From positions 1 to 64,000 of the forward strand of contig NZ_LMWH01000278.1 of NCBI RefSeq assembly GCF_001507435.1: a stretch of 64,000 nt of DNA. The letters run 5' to 3'. Source of the DNA: Streptomyces sp. NRRL F-5122 (GTDB lineage Bacteria > Actinomycetota > Actinomycetes > Streptomycetales > Streptomycetaceae). Positions 15,336 to 24,142 of this stretch are shown here, one piece after another. The notes under the pieces were generated by a model. That model saw only the letters and a list, made by a program, of their open reading frames with translations, searched no databases and was not told the DNA's origin. The position numbers and the translations under genes are program-made. Positions within the stretch are counted from its first letter, which is position 1, and every line of letters begins with the position of its first letter.

Positions 15336-18230
15336 TCAGGCGCAGCTGCCCGCCGGGTGGTTCCGGGTCACCAGGTCGGTGTCGGTCGTCGTGGTGTCCA
15401 TCCACAGCACACGACTGCCGGTGCCGGCCACCGCGTTGGACTGCTGGCCGACGCTGCAGGAGACACGACCGAGCGGGGCACCGTCCGGGGTGTACTGGTA
15501 CAGCTTGGCCAGGGAGTCGTTGGGGTCGTCGAAGACCTGGCCCCATGAGGGGTAGACGGTCAACGTGACCGCGGAATCCGTGGCGGTGAGGCCGTAGGCC
15601 GGTGTGGCACGGTCGCTCTTCTCCGGGATGACATCCGTGACCACCGCACCGTCAGGGCCGCCGAGGTGGGCCCGGCGCAATGTGGTCTGGTCCTGGTCGG
15701 TGTAGTCGGTGTCGATGAGCCAGTACACATCCGACGAGGTCATGACCGGGGTACTGATCCACTCCGGCTGCGAGGGCGCCCCCAGGGCCGTGGTTGTGCC
15801 GTTGGCGATGTTGTACATCTGGATCCGGACCCCGTACGTCCCGTCGAACAAGCCGTCCTCGATGTACGCGATCCGCCCGTTCTTCAGGGCCGGTTGGGAA
15901 GCCTGGTTGTGGTCACGGGCCATTGGCACCTGCTGCGGGACGGTGGCACCGTCCTTGAGGTAGGAGACCCGCTGCAGCCCGCTCGCCGGGTCCCGGAAGG
16001 ACCACGCCACGGTGCCGCCGTCGATGCTCACACCCGTGACCTCGGAAGGGGCGCTGAACAGCGTCTTCGGCTTACCACCCTGCACCGGCGCCGACATGAT
16101 GTCGTACGTGTGGGACCACGGGTCGTCGGGGACGTTGCCGACCGCCACCCAGACGACGTGCTTGCCGTCGGTGACCGCGCTCATGTGGCTGCGGCCGTCG
16201 TCCGGGGAGACCTGGTGCGGCCGGCCCTTGCCGTCGATGCGTCCCACCCACACCGAGTACGGGTCGACCCCGTCGGGGCTGGACTTCGGCGCCGCCCACC
16301 AACCGCCCCCGGCGCCGGGCGCGTTGCCGGTGCCCACGTACTGCGGCAGCGTGCCGAGCCTGCCGAGCAGCACATTGCTGTCCAGGCCGAGACCCTTCTC
16401 CCAGCCCGGGACGATGCCGTGCGCGTCGAAGGCGCCCTTCACGGCAGTCAGCTTGGCGCCCTTCACACCGAGCGACCTGGCCGCGGCGACGACCGCGTCC
16501 CGGCCCTCCTCGAAGCCGTCGAGCGGGGTGATGTAGGAGGTCAACGCCCGGTAGACGATCTTGTCGGCCAGCGCGCCGCCGAGGCTCTCCCGGATGTCCC
16601 ACAACGCGCCGCTGAAGATGGTGGAGTTGAGGTGCACGCCGCCGTTGTCACCGGCCGCGCCAAGAGGCAGGCCGAGGAAGTGGGCCGTCGTGGCGCCGTC
16701 GTTGAGGTCGCGGAAGGCGCACTCCTCGGGCGTCCGGGTGCGGCACAGGTCGCCGCCGATCAGTCCGGCCTCCGGATCGCTCATGGCGGTGTGGTTGACG
16801 GTGACGTCGATGACGTTGCCGAAGTAGTCGGCCAGCGCCTCGTTCATCGCGCCGGACTGACCCGAGTAGACGAGGTTCGCGGTGTGCTCGACCACGCCGT
16901 GGGTCATCTCGTGGCCCACCACGTCGAGATCGGAGGCCAGTGAGCGGTATTCGTCGTCCCCCGTGCCGTACACCATCTTTGTGTGGTCCCAGAAGGCGTT
17001 GACGAACGGGCTGCCGTAGTCGGTCACGCCGACCAGGGAGTTGATCGCCATGCCGTGGCCGTCGAGGCTGTCTCGGTGGAAGGTGTCGCGGTAGAACTCG
17101 TACACCTTCCCGGCCGCCCAGTGCGCGTCGACCGCGCCGACGGAGGTCAGCTCCGGTCCGACCTTCGAGGTGGGCGAGGCGAAGGGCACGACGCCGTCCG
17201 GCCATACGCCGGAGACATCCTGGTACCAGAGGCTGGAGGCGTCCCAGGTCTGGATGACGTTGTGGCCCTTGGTGTCGGCCATGTGCGCGGTGTCACGCAG
17301 CAGATAGGCACCGGTGGCGGCGTCCTTCGTGAGGTACAGCGGCACAGTGGAGCCGTTGAGCAGGGTGCCGCTACCGGTGATGCTCGCCGCCTCGGAGCCG
17401 GATGCGGATCGGTCGGGCCTGCTCTGCTTCGCCGGCGTGCCGCTCGGGTGGACGCCCGCCACTTGTCCTGGCGCGGTAAAGGTGGGCAACCCGCCGGACT
17501 CGAACAGCGCCGTACCGGTGACCGCGTCGACGTACACCTCCTGCACCAGCGGTGTGCCGGTGGCGGGGTCGGAGCCGCTCACGGTGACATGGCGGGCCAG
17601 GACGCCCTTGCCTGTGGGCAGGATCGTCAGCCCTTGGTCGTCGCCCGACAGGACGGCCGTGCCGTTCTTGGCGTGACTGGGCCGGTAGCCGCCCCTGTCC
17701 AGCTCGCTCCGCACGTGCCGTACCGCGTCGTCCACGGCGGTCTTGGCGGGAAGGGTCCCCTGGTCGGTGTCGACATCGAGGCCGGTGAAGTAGGAACCGG
17801 ACGTGCCGGTGACCGTCCGCTTCCCGCTCTTGTGGGTCATGCGCACCACGTACTGGGCGCCCAGGACCGGGACACCGTGGTACTTCTGGTCCAGACGCAC
17901 CGTTTCTGCGCCGTCGGCGTCCGCCGTCACGGTGTTCGCGACCAGATCCCGGTCGGGAGAGGAAATGTGGTACCGGTCCTTGTGACCCGCCAGATGCGTA
18001 CGGGCCGCGGTCGCGGCAGACACGGACGCGTCCACCGAGTCGGCCAACCCGTCCACCAGCGCGGGAGTGTCCGTCGTCGGTTCCGCGGCCTCACCACCCA
18101 CGATCGGTGGCTGGCCCGCATGTGCCGGCGAAGTCATGCCGAGGGACAGCAGGACCGTCGCAGCGAGCAACGCGATCGGACCGGTGTGGCCGGGTCTACG
18201 GCGAAGGCGATGACGTATGTGTGATGGCAT
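15336..18230 (-). CDS. Secreted M4-family (thermolysin-type) zinc metalloprotease
   Basis: The 964-residue pre-pro-protein has a twin-Arg-rich N-terminus and hydrophobic signal (GPIALLAATVLLSLGMTSPA, cleavage near HAG), then an FTP/PepSY propeptide (VRLDQKYHGVPVLGAQYVVR). The M4 catalytic domain carries HEMTH at 440-444 and the third zinc ligand Glu464 in NEALADYFG, spaced exactly as in thermolysin. NGGVHLNSTIFSGALWDIRE is the second catalytic subdomain. About 330 residues follow with repeated W/D strands (SPDDGRSHMSAVTDGKHVVW, PSEVTGVSIDGGTVAWSFRD) that suggest a beta-propeller, unusual for the family. The start at 18230 gives a normal signal peptide. It is divergent from a second M4 protease. 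Confidence 0.9.
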   Translation of the reverse strand: MPSHIRHRLRRRPGHTGPIALLAATVLLSLGMTSPAHAGQPPIVGGEAAEPTTDTPALVDGLADSVDASVSAATAARTHLAGHKDRYHISSPDRDLVANTVTADADGAETVRLDQKYHGVPVLGAQYVVRMTHKSGKRTVTGTSGSYFTGLDVDTDQGTLPAKTAVDDAVRHVRSELDRGGYRPSHAKNGTAVLSGDDQGLTILPTGKGVLARHVTVSGSDPATGTPLVQEVYVDAVTGTALFESGGLPTFTAPGQVAGVHPSGTPAKQSRPDRSASGSEAASITGSGTLLNGSTVPLYLTKDAATGAYLLRDTAHMADTKGHNVIQTWDASSLWYQDVSGVWPDGVVPFASPTSKVGPELTSVGAVDAHWAAGKVYEFYRDTFHRDSLDGHGMAINSLVGVTDYGSPFVNAFWDHTKMVYGTGDDEYRSLASDLDVVGHEMTHGVVEHTANLVYSGQSGAMNEALADYFGNVIDVTVNHTAMSDPEAGLIGGDLCRTRTPEECAFRDLNDGATTAHFLGLPLGAAGDNGGVHLNSTIFSGALWDIRESLGGALADKIVYRALTSYITPLDGFEEGRDAVVAAARSLGVKGAKLTAVKGAFDAHGIVPGWEKGLGLDSNVLLGRLGTLPQYVGTGNAPGAGGGWWAAPKSSPDGVDPYSVWVGRIDGKGRPHQVSPDDGRSHMSAVTDGKHVVWVAVGNVPDDPWSHTYDIMSAPVQGGKPKTLFSAPSEVTGVSIDGGTVAWSFRDPASGLQRVSYLKDGATVPQQVPMARDHNQASQPALKNGRIAYIEDGLFDGTYGVRIQMYNIANGTTTALGAPSQPEWISTPVMTSSDVYWLIDTDYTDQDQTTLRRAHLGGPDGAVVTDVIPEKSDRATPAYGLTATDSAVTLTVYPSWGQVFDDPNDSLAKLYQYTPDGAPLGRVSCSVGQQSNAVAGTGSRVLWMDTTTTDTDLVTRNHPAGSCA

Positions 18231-18863
18231 GGACAAGTGCCTCCGACGGCCCGGCGCAGCCCGGGCCCGGTAGTGGGGCGTCAGTTGAGCGGCGCACCAG
18301 CGCGCCCGCGGCTCGCCCTGCATCTTCACTGCCACATGCGCAACATGACAAGGAAAAGCCGGGGGGTAAAACGCGCAGTTGCGCAGGTGTGAAACCGGCC
18401 CCCGCGGTCAGGCACTACCAGGCGGACACGAGGCGGCTGCTTCCGCTTCCCGGTTACCCACGCGTACTGGACGATCCGAACACCGGGCCTACGCGGGGGG
18501 TGTTCAGAGGACGGCTCGACACACTGACGGCTCCGGTCACGACACGAACTTCTTGCCCCTGACCAGCAGTTACGCGTCACGCCTCGAGTCATGTCGTGAG
18601 CAGCTCGGCGGATCGGCTGCTCGAGTCGACCCCGCAGGCGCGGGACCCCAGGCAAGACTGACATGACATCTGAAACTGATCGAAAATGATCAACATCTGC
18701 CAGGTAAAGATCTGTTCATGATCCATACGAATCTCTTGCAGAGGCAGTTCCTGCTGTCACGATCACTCCCGCTGCAATCCGCAGTCGGAGGCACTGTGGC
18801 CTCCAGCCTCCTTGTATCGGCGGCCGTCGACATCGACAGACGGCCGAACGGAAGGATCCGGGA
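18231..18863. other. Divergent intergenic region between two M4 proteases
   Basis: No supported gene is present in these 633 bases. It must contain both protease promoters. A small inverted repeat, TGATC (18677-18681), six bases, GATCA (18688-18692), and several AT-richer patches (18665-18735) stand out against the GC-rich surroundings and are candidate regulatory sites. Confidence 0.4.
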
Positions 18864-21236
18864 TTGATTTCCTCCAGCAACAGGGCTGCGCCCCCACAGG
18901 GTTCGCACCGACCCCGACGGCGTCTGGCCGCGACCGTGGTGATCACGGCCGCAGCACTCTCGTTCTCGGCACTGCCCGCCTCGGCCGGCGCCGCCGCCAC
19001 TTCCAATGCACCGGGGAACACTCGGACGGTGGGAGCGCTCCCTCAGATCAAGGCGACAACCAGGCCTGACGCCGGGACTGTTCACCTTTCGCCCGCTCAG
19101 CGTCGACGGCTGCTCGACCAGGCGGCCAACGCGGCACCGGACACCGCCCGTTCACTGAATCTCGGCCCTCACGAGAAACTGATCCCGAAGGACGTCATCC
19201 AGGACGCCGACGGGACGGTTCACACCCGTTACGAGCGAACCTACGCCGGACTGCCCGTGATCGGCGGTGACCTGGTGGTCCATCAGCAGCACGGGACCCA
19301 CACCGTCACCTACGCCACCGCGGCGAAGCTGACCCTGCCGACGACCACGGCCAAGGTGCCGGCCGCCACGGCGAAGAAGTCGGCCCTGAGCAAGGCAACG
19401 GAGAAGGGCACCCGCAGAGCGGGCTCACACGCGGCCCCGAGACAGGTCGTCTGGATGATGGGCGGCAGGCCGAAGCTGGCCTGGGAGACGGTCGTCACCG
19501 GCGTACAGCAGGACGGTTCCCCCAGCGAACGTCACGTCGTGACCGACGCCGCGAGCGGTTCCACCCTGGAGAACGCCGAACACGTGGAGTCCGCGCAGGG
19601 CAACAGCCTTTACAGCGGACAGGTCACGATCGGCTCCACTCGCCAGGATGACGGCACCTACGCCCTGATCGACCCGCAGCACGGCGGTCACCGGACCCTC
19701 GACTCGAGCGTCAACTCCAATGGGGTTCTGTTCACTGCTGACAACGATGTCTGGGGCGACGGAACAGTGGCGAATCCCCAGACCGCGGCGGTGGACGCGG
19801 CATACGGCGCGCAAACGACGTGGGACTTCTACAACGACCGCTTCGGCCGCAACGGCATAGCCGACGACGGGCGCGGCAGCTCCTCCCGAGTCCACTACGA
19901 ATCGCAGCAAGGGGTCCCCCTCGCCAACGCCAACTGGCAGGACGGCTGCTTCTGCATGAGCTACGGCGACGGCGCGGACGGACAGCATCCGGTGACGTCC
20001 CTGGACATCGCCGCCCACGAGATGACGCACGGCGTAACCTCCTCCACCGCCGGGCTGGGCGACTTCGGTGAATCACCGGGCCTCAACGAGGCGATCAGCG
20101 ACATGATGGCCGCCGCGGTCGAGTTCTACGCCGACAACCCGAACGACGTGCCGGACTACACGATGGCCGAGCTCGACAACCTGCACGGCGACGGCAAGCC
20201 CATCCGCTACATGGACCGCCCCTCGAAGGCCGGCATCAGCTCCGTCGGCTACGCACCGCTCGACTACTGGACGCCGCAGGCGAAGTCGCAAGAACCACAC
20301 ATGGTGGCCGGAGTGGGCGACCACTTCTTCTACCTGCTTGCCGAGGGCAGCGGGCAGAAGACCATCAACGGCGTGAACTACGACAGCCCCACATACGACA
20401 AGCTGCCGGTGGCGGGCATCGGACGGACCGGCGCCGCCGACGTGGTGTACCGCGCCCTCACCGTCTACATGACCAGCACCACCGACTACGCGGGCGCCCG
20501 GACCGCGACGCTCCAGGCCGCCGCCGACCTCTACGGCTCGCAAAGCAGCGCCTACGAGGCCGTTGCCAACGCATGGGCGGCCGTCAACGTCGGAAACCGT
20601 TTCGTCAATCACATCGCCGTGGAGCCGCCGCCGACCGAGCCGGTGGCTGTCGGCCAGCCGGTCAGTCGCCAGTTCAGCGCCTCCAGCACCCGGCCGGGGC
20701 CGCTGACCTACTCCGCCAAGAAGCTGCCCAAGGGCCTGTCGATCAACCACACCACCGGCCTGATCACCGGTACGCCCAAGAAGGCCGGGGACTACAAAAC
20801 CGTCATCGTCATCCGAGATGCGGCCGGAGACACTCGGAAGCTCGCGTTCACCTGGACCTCTCTCAAGTCCGGTGGACACTTCTTCGTCAACCCCAGCACA
20901 TATCTGATCCCCTTTGAGAGCAAGGCCGAGTCCCCACTCATCGTCCAGGGGAAGCCGGGCAATGCCCCGAGTGACCTCAAGGTCGCGGTCGACCTCGACC
21001 ACCAGTTCAGCAACTTCATGATCATCGACCTGATCGGCCCAGACGGCACCGTCATTCCCGTCAAGCCCTGGGGACCGGGCTGGCAGCCCGTGCCCGAGCT
21101 GCACGAGACCTACACGGTCGACGCCTCGGCGGTCACGAAGGTCGGAACCTGGAAGCTGCGCGTCACCGACGGCACCCCGGGCATCTACAGCTCCTGGGAC
21201 CCGGGCCATCTCCAGCGCTGGAGCCTGACCTTCTGA
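18864..21236 (+). CDS. Secreted M4-family metalloprotease with Ig-like and P domains
   Basis: The 790-residue pre-pro-protein starts at a TTG with GGAAGGATC upstream. A signal peptide (RRRLAATVVITAAALSFSAL, PASAGA) and FTP/PepSY propeptide (HTRYERTYAGLPVIGGDLVV) precede the M4 domain, which has HEMTH at 385-389 and zinc ligand Glu409 in GLNEAISDMM. A putative-Ig module follows (PLTYSAKKLPKGLSINHTTG, LITGTPKKAGDYKTVIVI), then a proprotein-convertase P domain to the end (LKVAVDLDHQFSNFMIIDLI, GTWKLRVTDGTPGIYSSWDP). It acts outside the cell on proteins. P domains in such enzymes stabilise the fold or bind substrate. It is the divergent neighbour of the other M4 protease. Confidence 0.92.
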   Translation: MISSSNRAAPPQGSHRPRRRLAATVVITAAALSFSALPASAGAAATSNAPGNTRTVGALPQIKATTRPDAGTVHLSPAQRRRLLDQAANAAPDTARSLNLGPHEKLIPKDVIQDADGTVHTRYERTYAGLPVIGGDLVVHQQHGTHTVTYATAAKLTLPTTTAKVPAATAKKSALSKATEKGTRRAGSHAAPRQVVWMMGGRPKLAWETVVTGVQQDGSPSERHVVTDAASGSTLENAEHVESAQGNSLYSGQVTIGSTRQDDGTYALIDPQHGGHRTLDSSVNSNGVLFTADNDVWGDGTVANPQTAAVDAAYGAQTTWDFYNDRFGRNGIADDGRGSSSRVHYESQQGVPLANANWQDGCFCMSYGDGADGQHPVTSLDIAAHEMTHGVTSSTAGLGDFGESPGLNEAISDMMAAAVEFYADNPNDVPDYTMAELDNLHGDGKPIRYMDRPSKAGISSVGYAPLDYWTPQAKSQEPHMVAGVGDHFFYLLAEGSGQKTINGVNYDSPTYDKLPVAGIGRTGAADVVYRALTVYMTSTTDYAGARTATLQAAADLYGSQSSAYEAVANAWAAVNVGNRFVNHIAVEPPPTEPVAVGQPVSRQFSASSTRPGPLTYSAKKLPKGLSINHTTGLITGTPKKAGDYKTVIVIRDAAGDTRKLAFTWTSLKSGGHFFVNPSTYLIPFESKAESPLIVQGKPGNAPSDLKVAVDLDHQFSNFMIIDLIGPDGTVIPVKPWGPGWQPVPELHETYTVDASAVTKVGTWKLRVTDGTPGIYSSWDPGHLQRWSLTF

Positions 21237-21285
21237 GGCTCCGACCCAGCAGGTCGTAGCCGGAGTCCAGCCGGCAGGGAACGCA

Positions 21286-21340
21286 ACGGCCACCGCTTGG
21301 TCGCCGGGGGCTGTGCCCCCGGGGATCATGCGGTGGCCGT
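21286..21340 (+). terminator. Double-stem terminator after the second M4 protease
   Basis: Outer arms ACGGCCACCGC (21286-21296) and GCGGTGGCCGT (21330-21340) enclose CCGGGGG (21304-21310) with CCCCCGG (21316-21322). It sits 50 bases after the stop and before the convergent regulator gene, so it can serve both strands. Confidence 0.7.
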
Positions 21341-21402
21341 GAGCCGCCACGTCCTGGCATCGCGCCTTCGGCCTTCGGGGGGGGCGCTTACCGAAAGCTA
21401 CG

Positions 21403-22068
21403 TCAACTAATCGGCATCGCCGGAAAGCGCGTCCTGGCGTTCGCCGTGTGAGCGTGCATCACCAGCTGCGCGCGTGCGTCGTCGCGGTCGGCGATGGCCG
21501 CGATCAGTTCACGGTGTTCCACCCACGCCTGGCGTGCGATGGGCGTGTAGTACCGGCGGACCCTTCGCTCGACATGAGCCGCCAGTTCCGCGAGCACCGC
21601 GTTCCCGGCGAGTTCCATGACGCAGGCATGGAAGGTGGCGTTCGCGATCACCACCGCGTCCACATCCCGGGCGGCGACCGCCGCCTCACCCGTCGCGCAC
21701 AACTCGTCCAGTCGTTCCAGCCCTTCGTCACAAGGGCCCACCGCGGCCAGTCGCGCCGCCTCGGTCTCCAGCAGGGCACGGACGACGAAGAGTTGGTCGG
21801 TCTCATCACCGGTCGGCTCGTGGACGAAGGCGCCCTGGGCGGGGCGAAGGTCCACCCACCCCTCGGTGTTCAGCCGCTGCAGCGCCTCGCGGACGGGCTG
21901 CCGGGACACCCCGAGGAGACCCGCGAGCTCGCCCTCCACCAAGTGCCGGCCAGGCTGCAGTGAACCTGAGCTGATCAGCTCCAACAGCGCCTCGTACACG
22001 CGCTCACGCAGCGGTTCCGGGCGTTCCAGCCTGGGCACTGATCCTCGCGGCAACCCGTCGAACACCAT
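21403..22068 (-). CDS. GntR-family regulator, FadR subgroup (FCD domain)
   Basis: The 221-residue protein has an N-terminal winged helix (about 15-75: LRERVYEALLELISSGSLQP, LAGLLGVSRQPVREALQRLN, TEGWVDLRPAQGAFVHEP). An all-helical FCD ligand domain follows (LFVVRALLETEAARLAAVGP, NATFHACVMELAGNAVLAEL, QAWVEHRELIAAIADRDDA). The Asp and His residues in ANATFH and WVEHRELI are the usual metal-binding positions of this subgroup, whose ligands are often carboxylic acids. ATG 22068 is chosen over the one at 22098 because GGGAGGG lies 6 bases upstream. It is 340 bases upstream of nothing on its own strand and is a single gene. Its target is unknown, with the aldo/keto reductase upstream a possibility. 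Confidence 0.87.
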   Translation of the reverse strand: MVFDGLPRGSVPRLERPEPLRERVYEALLELISSGSLQPGRHLVEGELAGLLGVSRQPVREALQRLNTEGWVDLRPAQGAFVHEPTGDETDQLFVVRALLETEAARLAAVGPCDEGLERLDELCATGEAAVAARDVDAVVIANATFHACVMELAGNAVLAELAAHVERRVRRYYTPIARQAWVEHRELIAAIADRDDARAQLVMHAHTANARTRFPAMPIS

Positions 22069-22512
22069 CTTGGCCCTCCCGGAGCTCACCCATTTCATTG
22101 ATCAATGGAAGTCGCTGGCATCACGGAGAATATCGAACCCGTGGACGGGCCGCGGCCCAGGGGCACACGAGGCCCTTCGAGCTTTTCACGTTCCGGGTCC
22201 TCGGCCTGGGCGGGTTGAAAGGACCACTTGCGACAGAGGATGCCGTAACGTCGTACAAAGCGCACTGCGGGAGAGAATGACTGCCGCGGCCCTTCGGAGG
22301 TGCGTGCACGGGCGGATGGTTGCGCGACACGTAGACCTGCCCGGTGGCCCGAATACCCTTATGCCGGGCCACCGTCAGGCACGGGGAGCGCGGACAACGC
22401 CCTCCCTGCGGGTGGCATGGTCCGGCCGACGCGGGTGGTTCGGCCGACCCAGACACACGACCGCCTTACACCGTCGCCATGCCCGTGATACCCGGTCCCT
22501 CGAACGAGAAGC
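22069..22512. other. Intergenic stretch without a supported gene
   Basis: Only short frames of non-coding character are seen. The AT-rich TTCATTGATCAATGGAAGTC just upstream of the regulator holds the palindrome CATTGATCAATG (22096-22107), a candidate operator for the GntR protein. Confidence 0.45.
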
Positions 22513-23565
22513 TCAGTCGGCGGCCTTCCGCTCCCCGGCCGGGCGCCTGCGCCAAGTGCGTTCCGTCAGCGACGGCGGCTTCCACGCGCCGTCGGCCTGA
22601 TAGAGATCCGTGCCGGGCGCCACGATCTCGTCGATGCGGTCGAGCACCTCGTCGTCAAGCAGCAGATCGGCTCCCTTGAGAAGAGAGGTGAGCTGCTCCA
22701 TCGTGCGCGGACCGGTGATCACCGATGTGACGGCCGGGTGCACCAACGGGAAGGCAACAGCCAGTTCCGGCAGCGTGCAGCCCACCTCCTCGGCAAGAGC
22801 GACAAGCCGCTCGACGGCCGCGAGCTTCGCGGCGTTGCCAGGGATGGCGGGGTCGAATCGGTGCGGAGTGAGCTTGGCCCGGCCGGTGCTGAGGTCGACG
22901 GGCCAGCCCTCACGGTAGGCGCCGGACAGAAATCCCGAGGCGAGTGGTGACCAGGTCAGCACTCCCATGCCCAGGCGCTGCGCGGTGGGCAGCACCGACC
23001 GTTCGATCCCGCGCGCAAGAATCGAGTACGGCGGCTGCTCCGTGCGCAGCCGCATCAGTCCGCGCCGCTCCGCGACGTGGTGAGCCTCGACGAGGTCCTC
23101 GGCTGGGAACGTGGAGCAGCCGAACGTCCGGATCTTGCCTGCCCGCACCAGGTCGCTGAGGACGGACAGCGTTTCCTCGATGTCGGTGGTGTGGTCAGGA
23201 CGATGCACCTGGTAGAGGTCGATCCAGTCCGTGTCCAGCCGCCGCAGGCTGTCCTCGACGGCCTTGAGGATCCAGCTGCGTGAATTGCCGCTGCGATTGC
23301 GCCCCTCCCCCAGCGGAAAGTGCACCTTCGTGGCGAGCACGACGTCGTCACGTCTGCCCTTGAGCGCCTTGCCGACGATCTCCTCGCATTCGCCGGCCGA
23401 GTACATGTCGGCGGTGTCCACGAAGTTGATACCGGCGTCGAGCGCTGTGTGGATGATGCGTGCGCTGTCCTCGTGGTCGGGGTTGCCGACGGCACCGAAC
23501 ATCATCGTGCCAAGGCAGTGGGTGCTGACCTCGATACCGGTCTTGCCGAGGACTCGATAGCGCAT
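22513..23565 (-). CDS. Aldo/keto reductase
   Basis: The 350-residue TIM-barrel oxidoreductase has the family start MRYRVLGKTGIEVSTHCLGT. The catalytic tetrad is in FVDTADMYSAGECEEIVGKA (Asp, Tyr), VVLATKVHFP (Lys) and IDLYQVHRPD (His). NADPH-binding segments near the end include PAVTSVITGPRTMEQL. The sequence is closest to the YajO/voltage-gated-channel-beta-like group (ILARGIERSVLPTAQRLGMG, LTWSPLASGFLSG), which reduce aldehydes. The frame is open far upstream, but the conserved start at 23565 is clear. The real substrate is unknown. Confidence 0.9.
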   Translation of the reverse strand: MRYRVLGKTGIEVSTHCLGTMMFGAVGNPDHEDSARIIHTALDAGINFVDTADMYSAGECEEIVGKALKGRRDDVVLATKVHFPLGEGRNRSGNSRSWILKAVEDSLRRLDTDWIDLYQVHRPDHTTDIEETLSVLSDLVRAGKIRTFGCSTFPAEDLVEAHHVAERRGLMRLRTEQPPYSILARGIERSVLPTAQRLGMGVLTWSPLASGFLSGAYREGWPVDLSTGRAKLTPHRFDPAIPGNAAKLAAVERLVALAEEVGCTLPELAVAFPLVHPAVTSVITGPRTMEQLTSLLKGADLLLDDEVLDRIDEIVAPGTDLYQADGAWKPPSLTERTWRRRPAGERKAAD

Positions 23566-24142
23566 ATCGGTGCTCCGTCTCAGATGAGGGCGGGTTGTAA
23601 GCCTCAGCCTAGGAGTTGGAGTGCACTTGACGGCAAGGCCACGCTCATCGTGCCGCATTGGCAGTGACTCCCGAGGCGATCGCCGCCATCTCGCAGCGGC
23701 GGCTTGAACTTCCTTACTCAGCGGCTCGGTTGGCTGCCCATCGACGCTCGACAGAACGGAAGCCGGATCACCGAACCGGACCTTGCCCATGCCGTCAGCC
23801 CCAATTGCCGGTCGGCATGGATCCGGGCACGGCCCTCGCACCCAGGCTGCCACCTCGAGATCACCGGACCCGACGCACACCCTCAGTCCACCGTCCGGGA
23901 GATCGATCCGGGTGGCCCCGAAGCAGTCGACACGACGATGATCGCCTCGGGTCGTCCGACCCGTCTCCGGGCCTTTCACTCCCCCACCGCAGGCCGCACG
24001 GGGCGCGAGTGCTTCGGCCCGACGTCCTGGCAGTGCCTCGTGATCACCCCCGTCACACCCCTTGACGCGTCGACAAATACGGACGAAGAATTGCCGCCGT
24101 CCCCTGACAACGTTGTCTTACCCGGGCAGAAAGGCGTCGAGA
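23566..24142. other. Intergenic stretch without a supported gene
   Basis: Both strands carry open frames, as expected at this GC content, but none shows a recognisable domain or a good start. It must hold the divergent promoters of the reductase and the exported protein. Confidence 0.35.

Noticed and set aside
23566..24142. Open frames on both strands between the aldo/keto reductase and the discoidin protein
   Set aside because: No recognisable motifs, no good ribosome sites and poor codon character. They are extensions of the true genes' frames.
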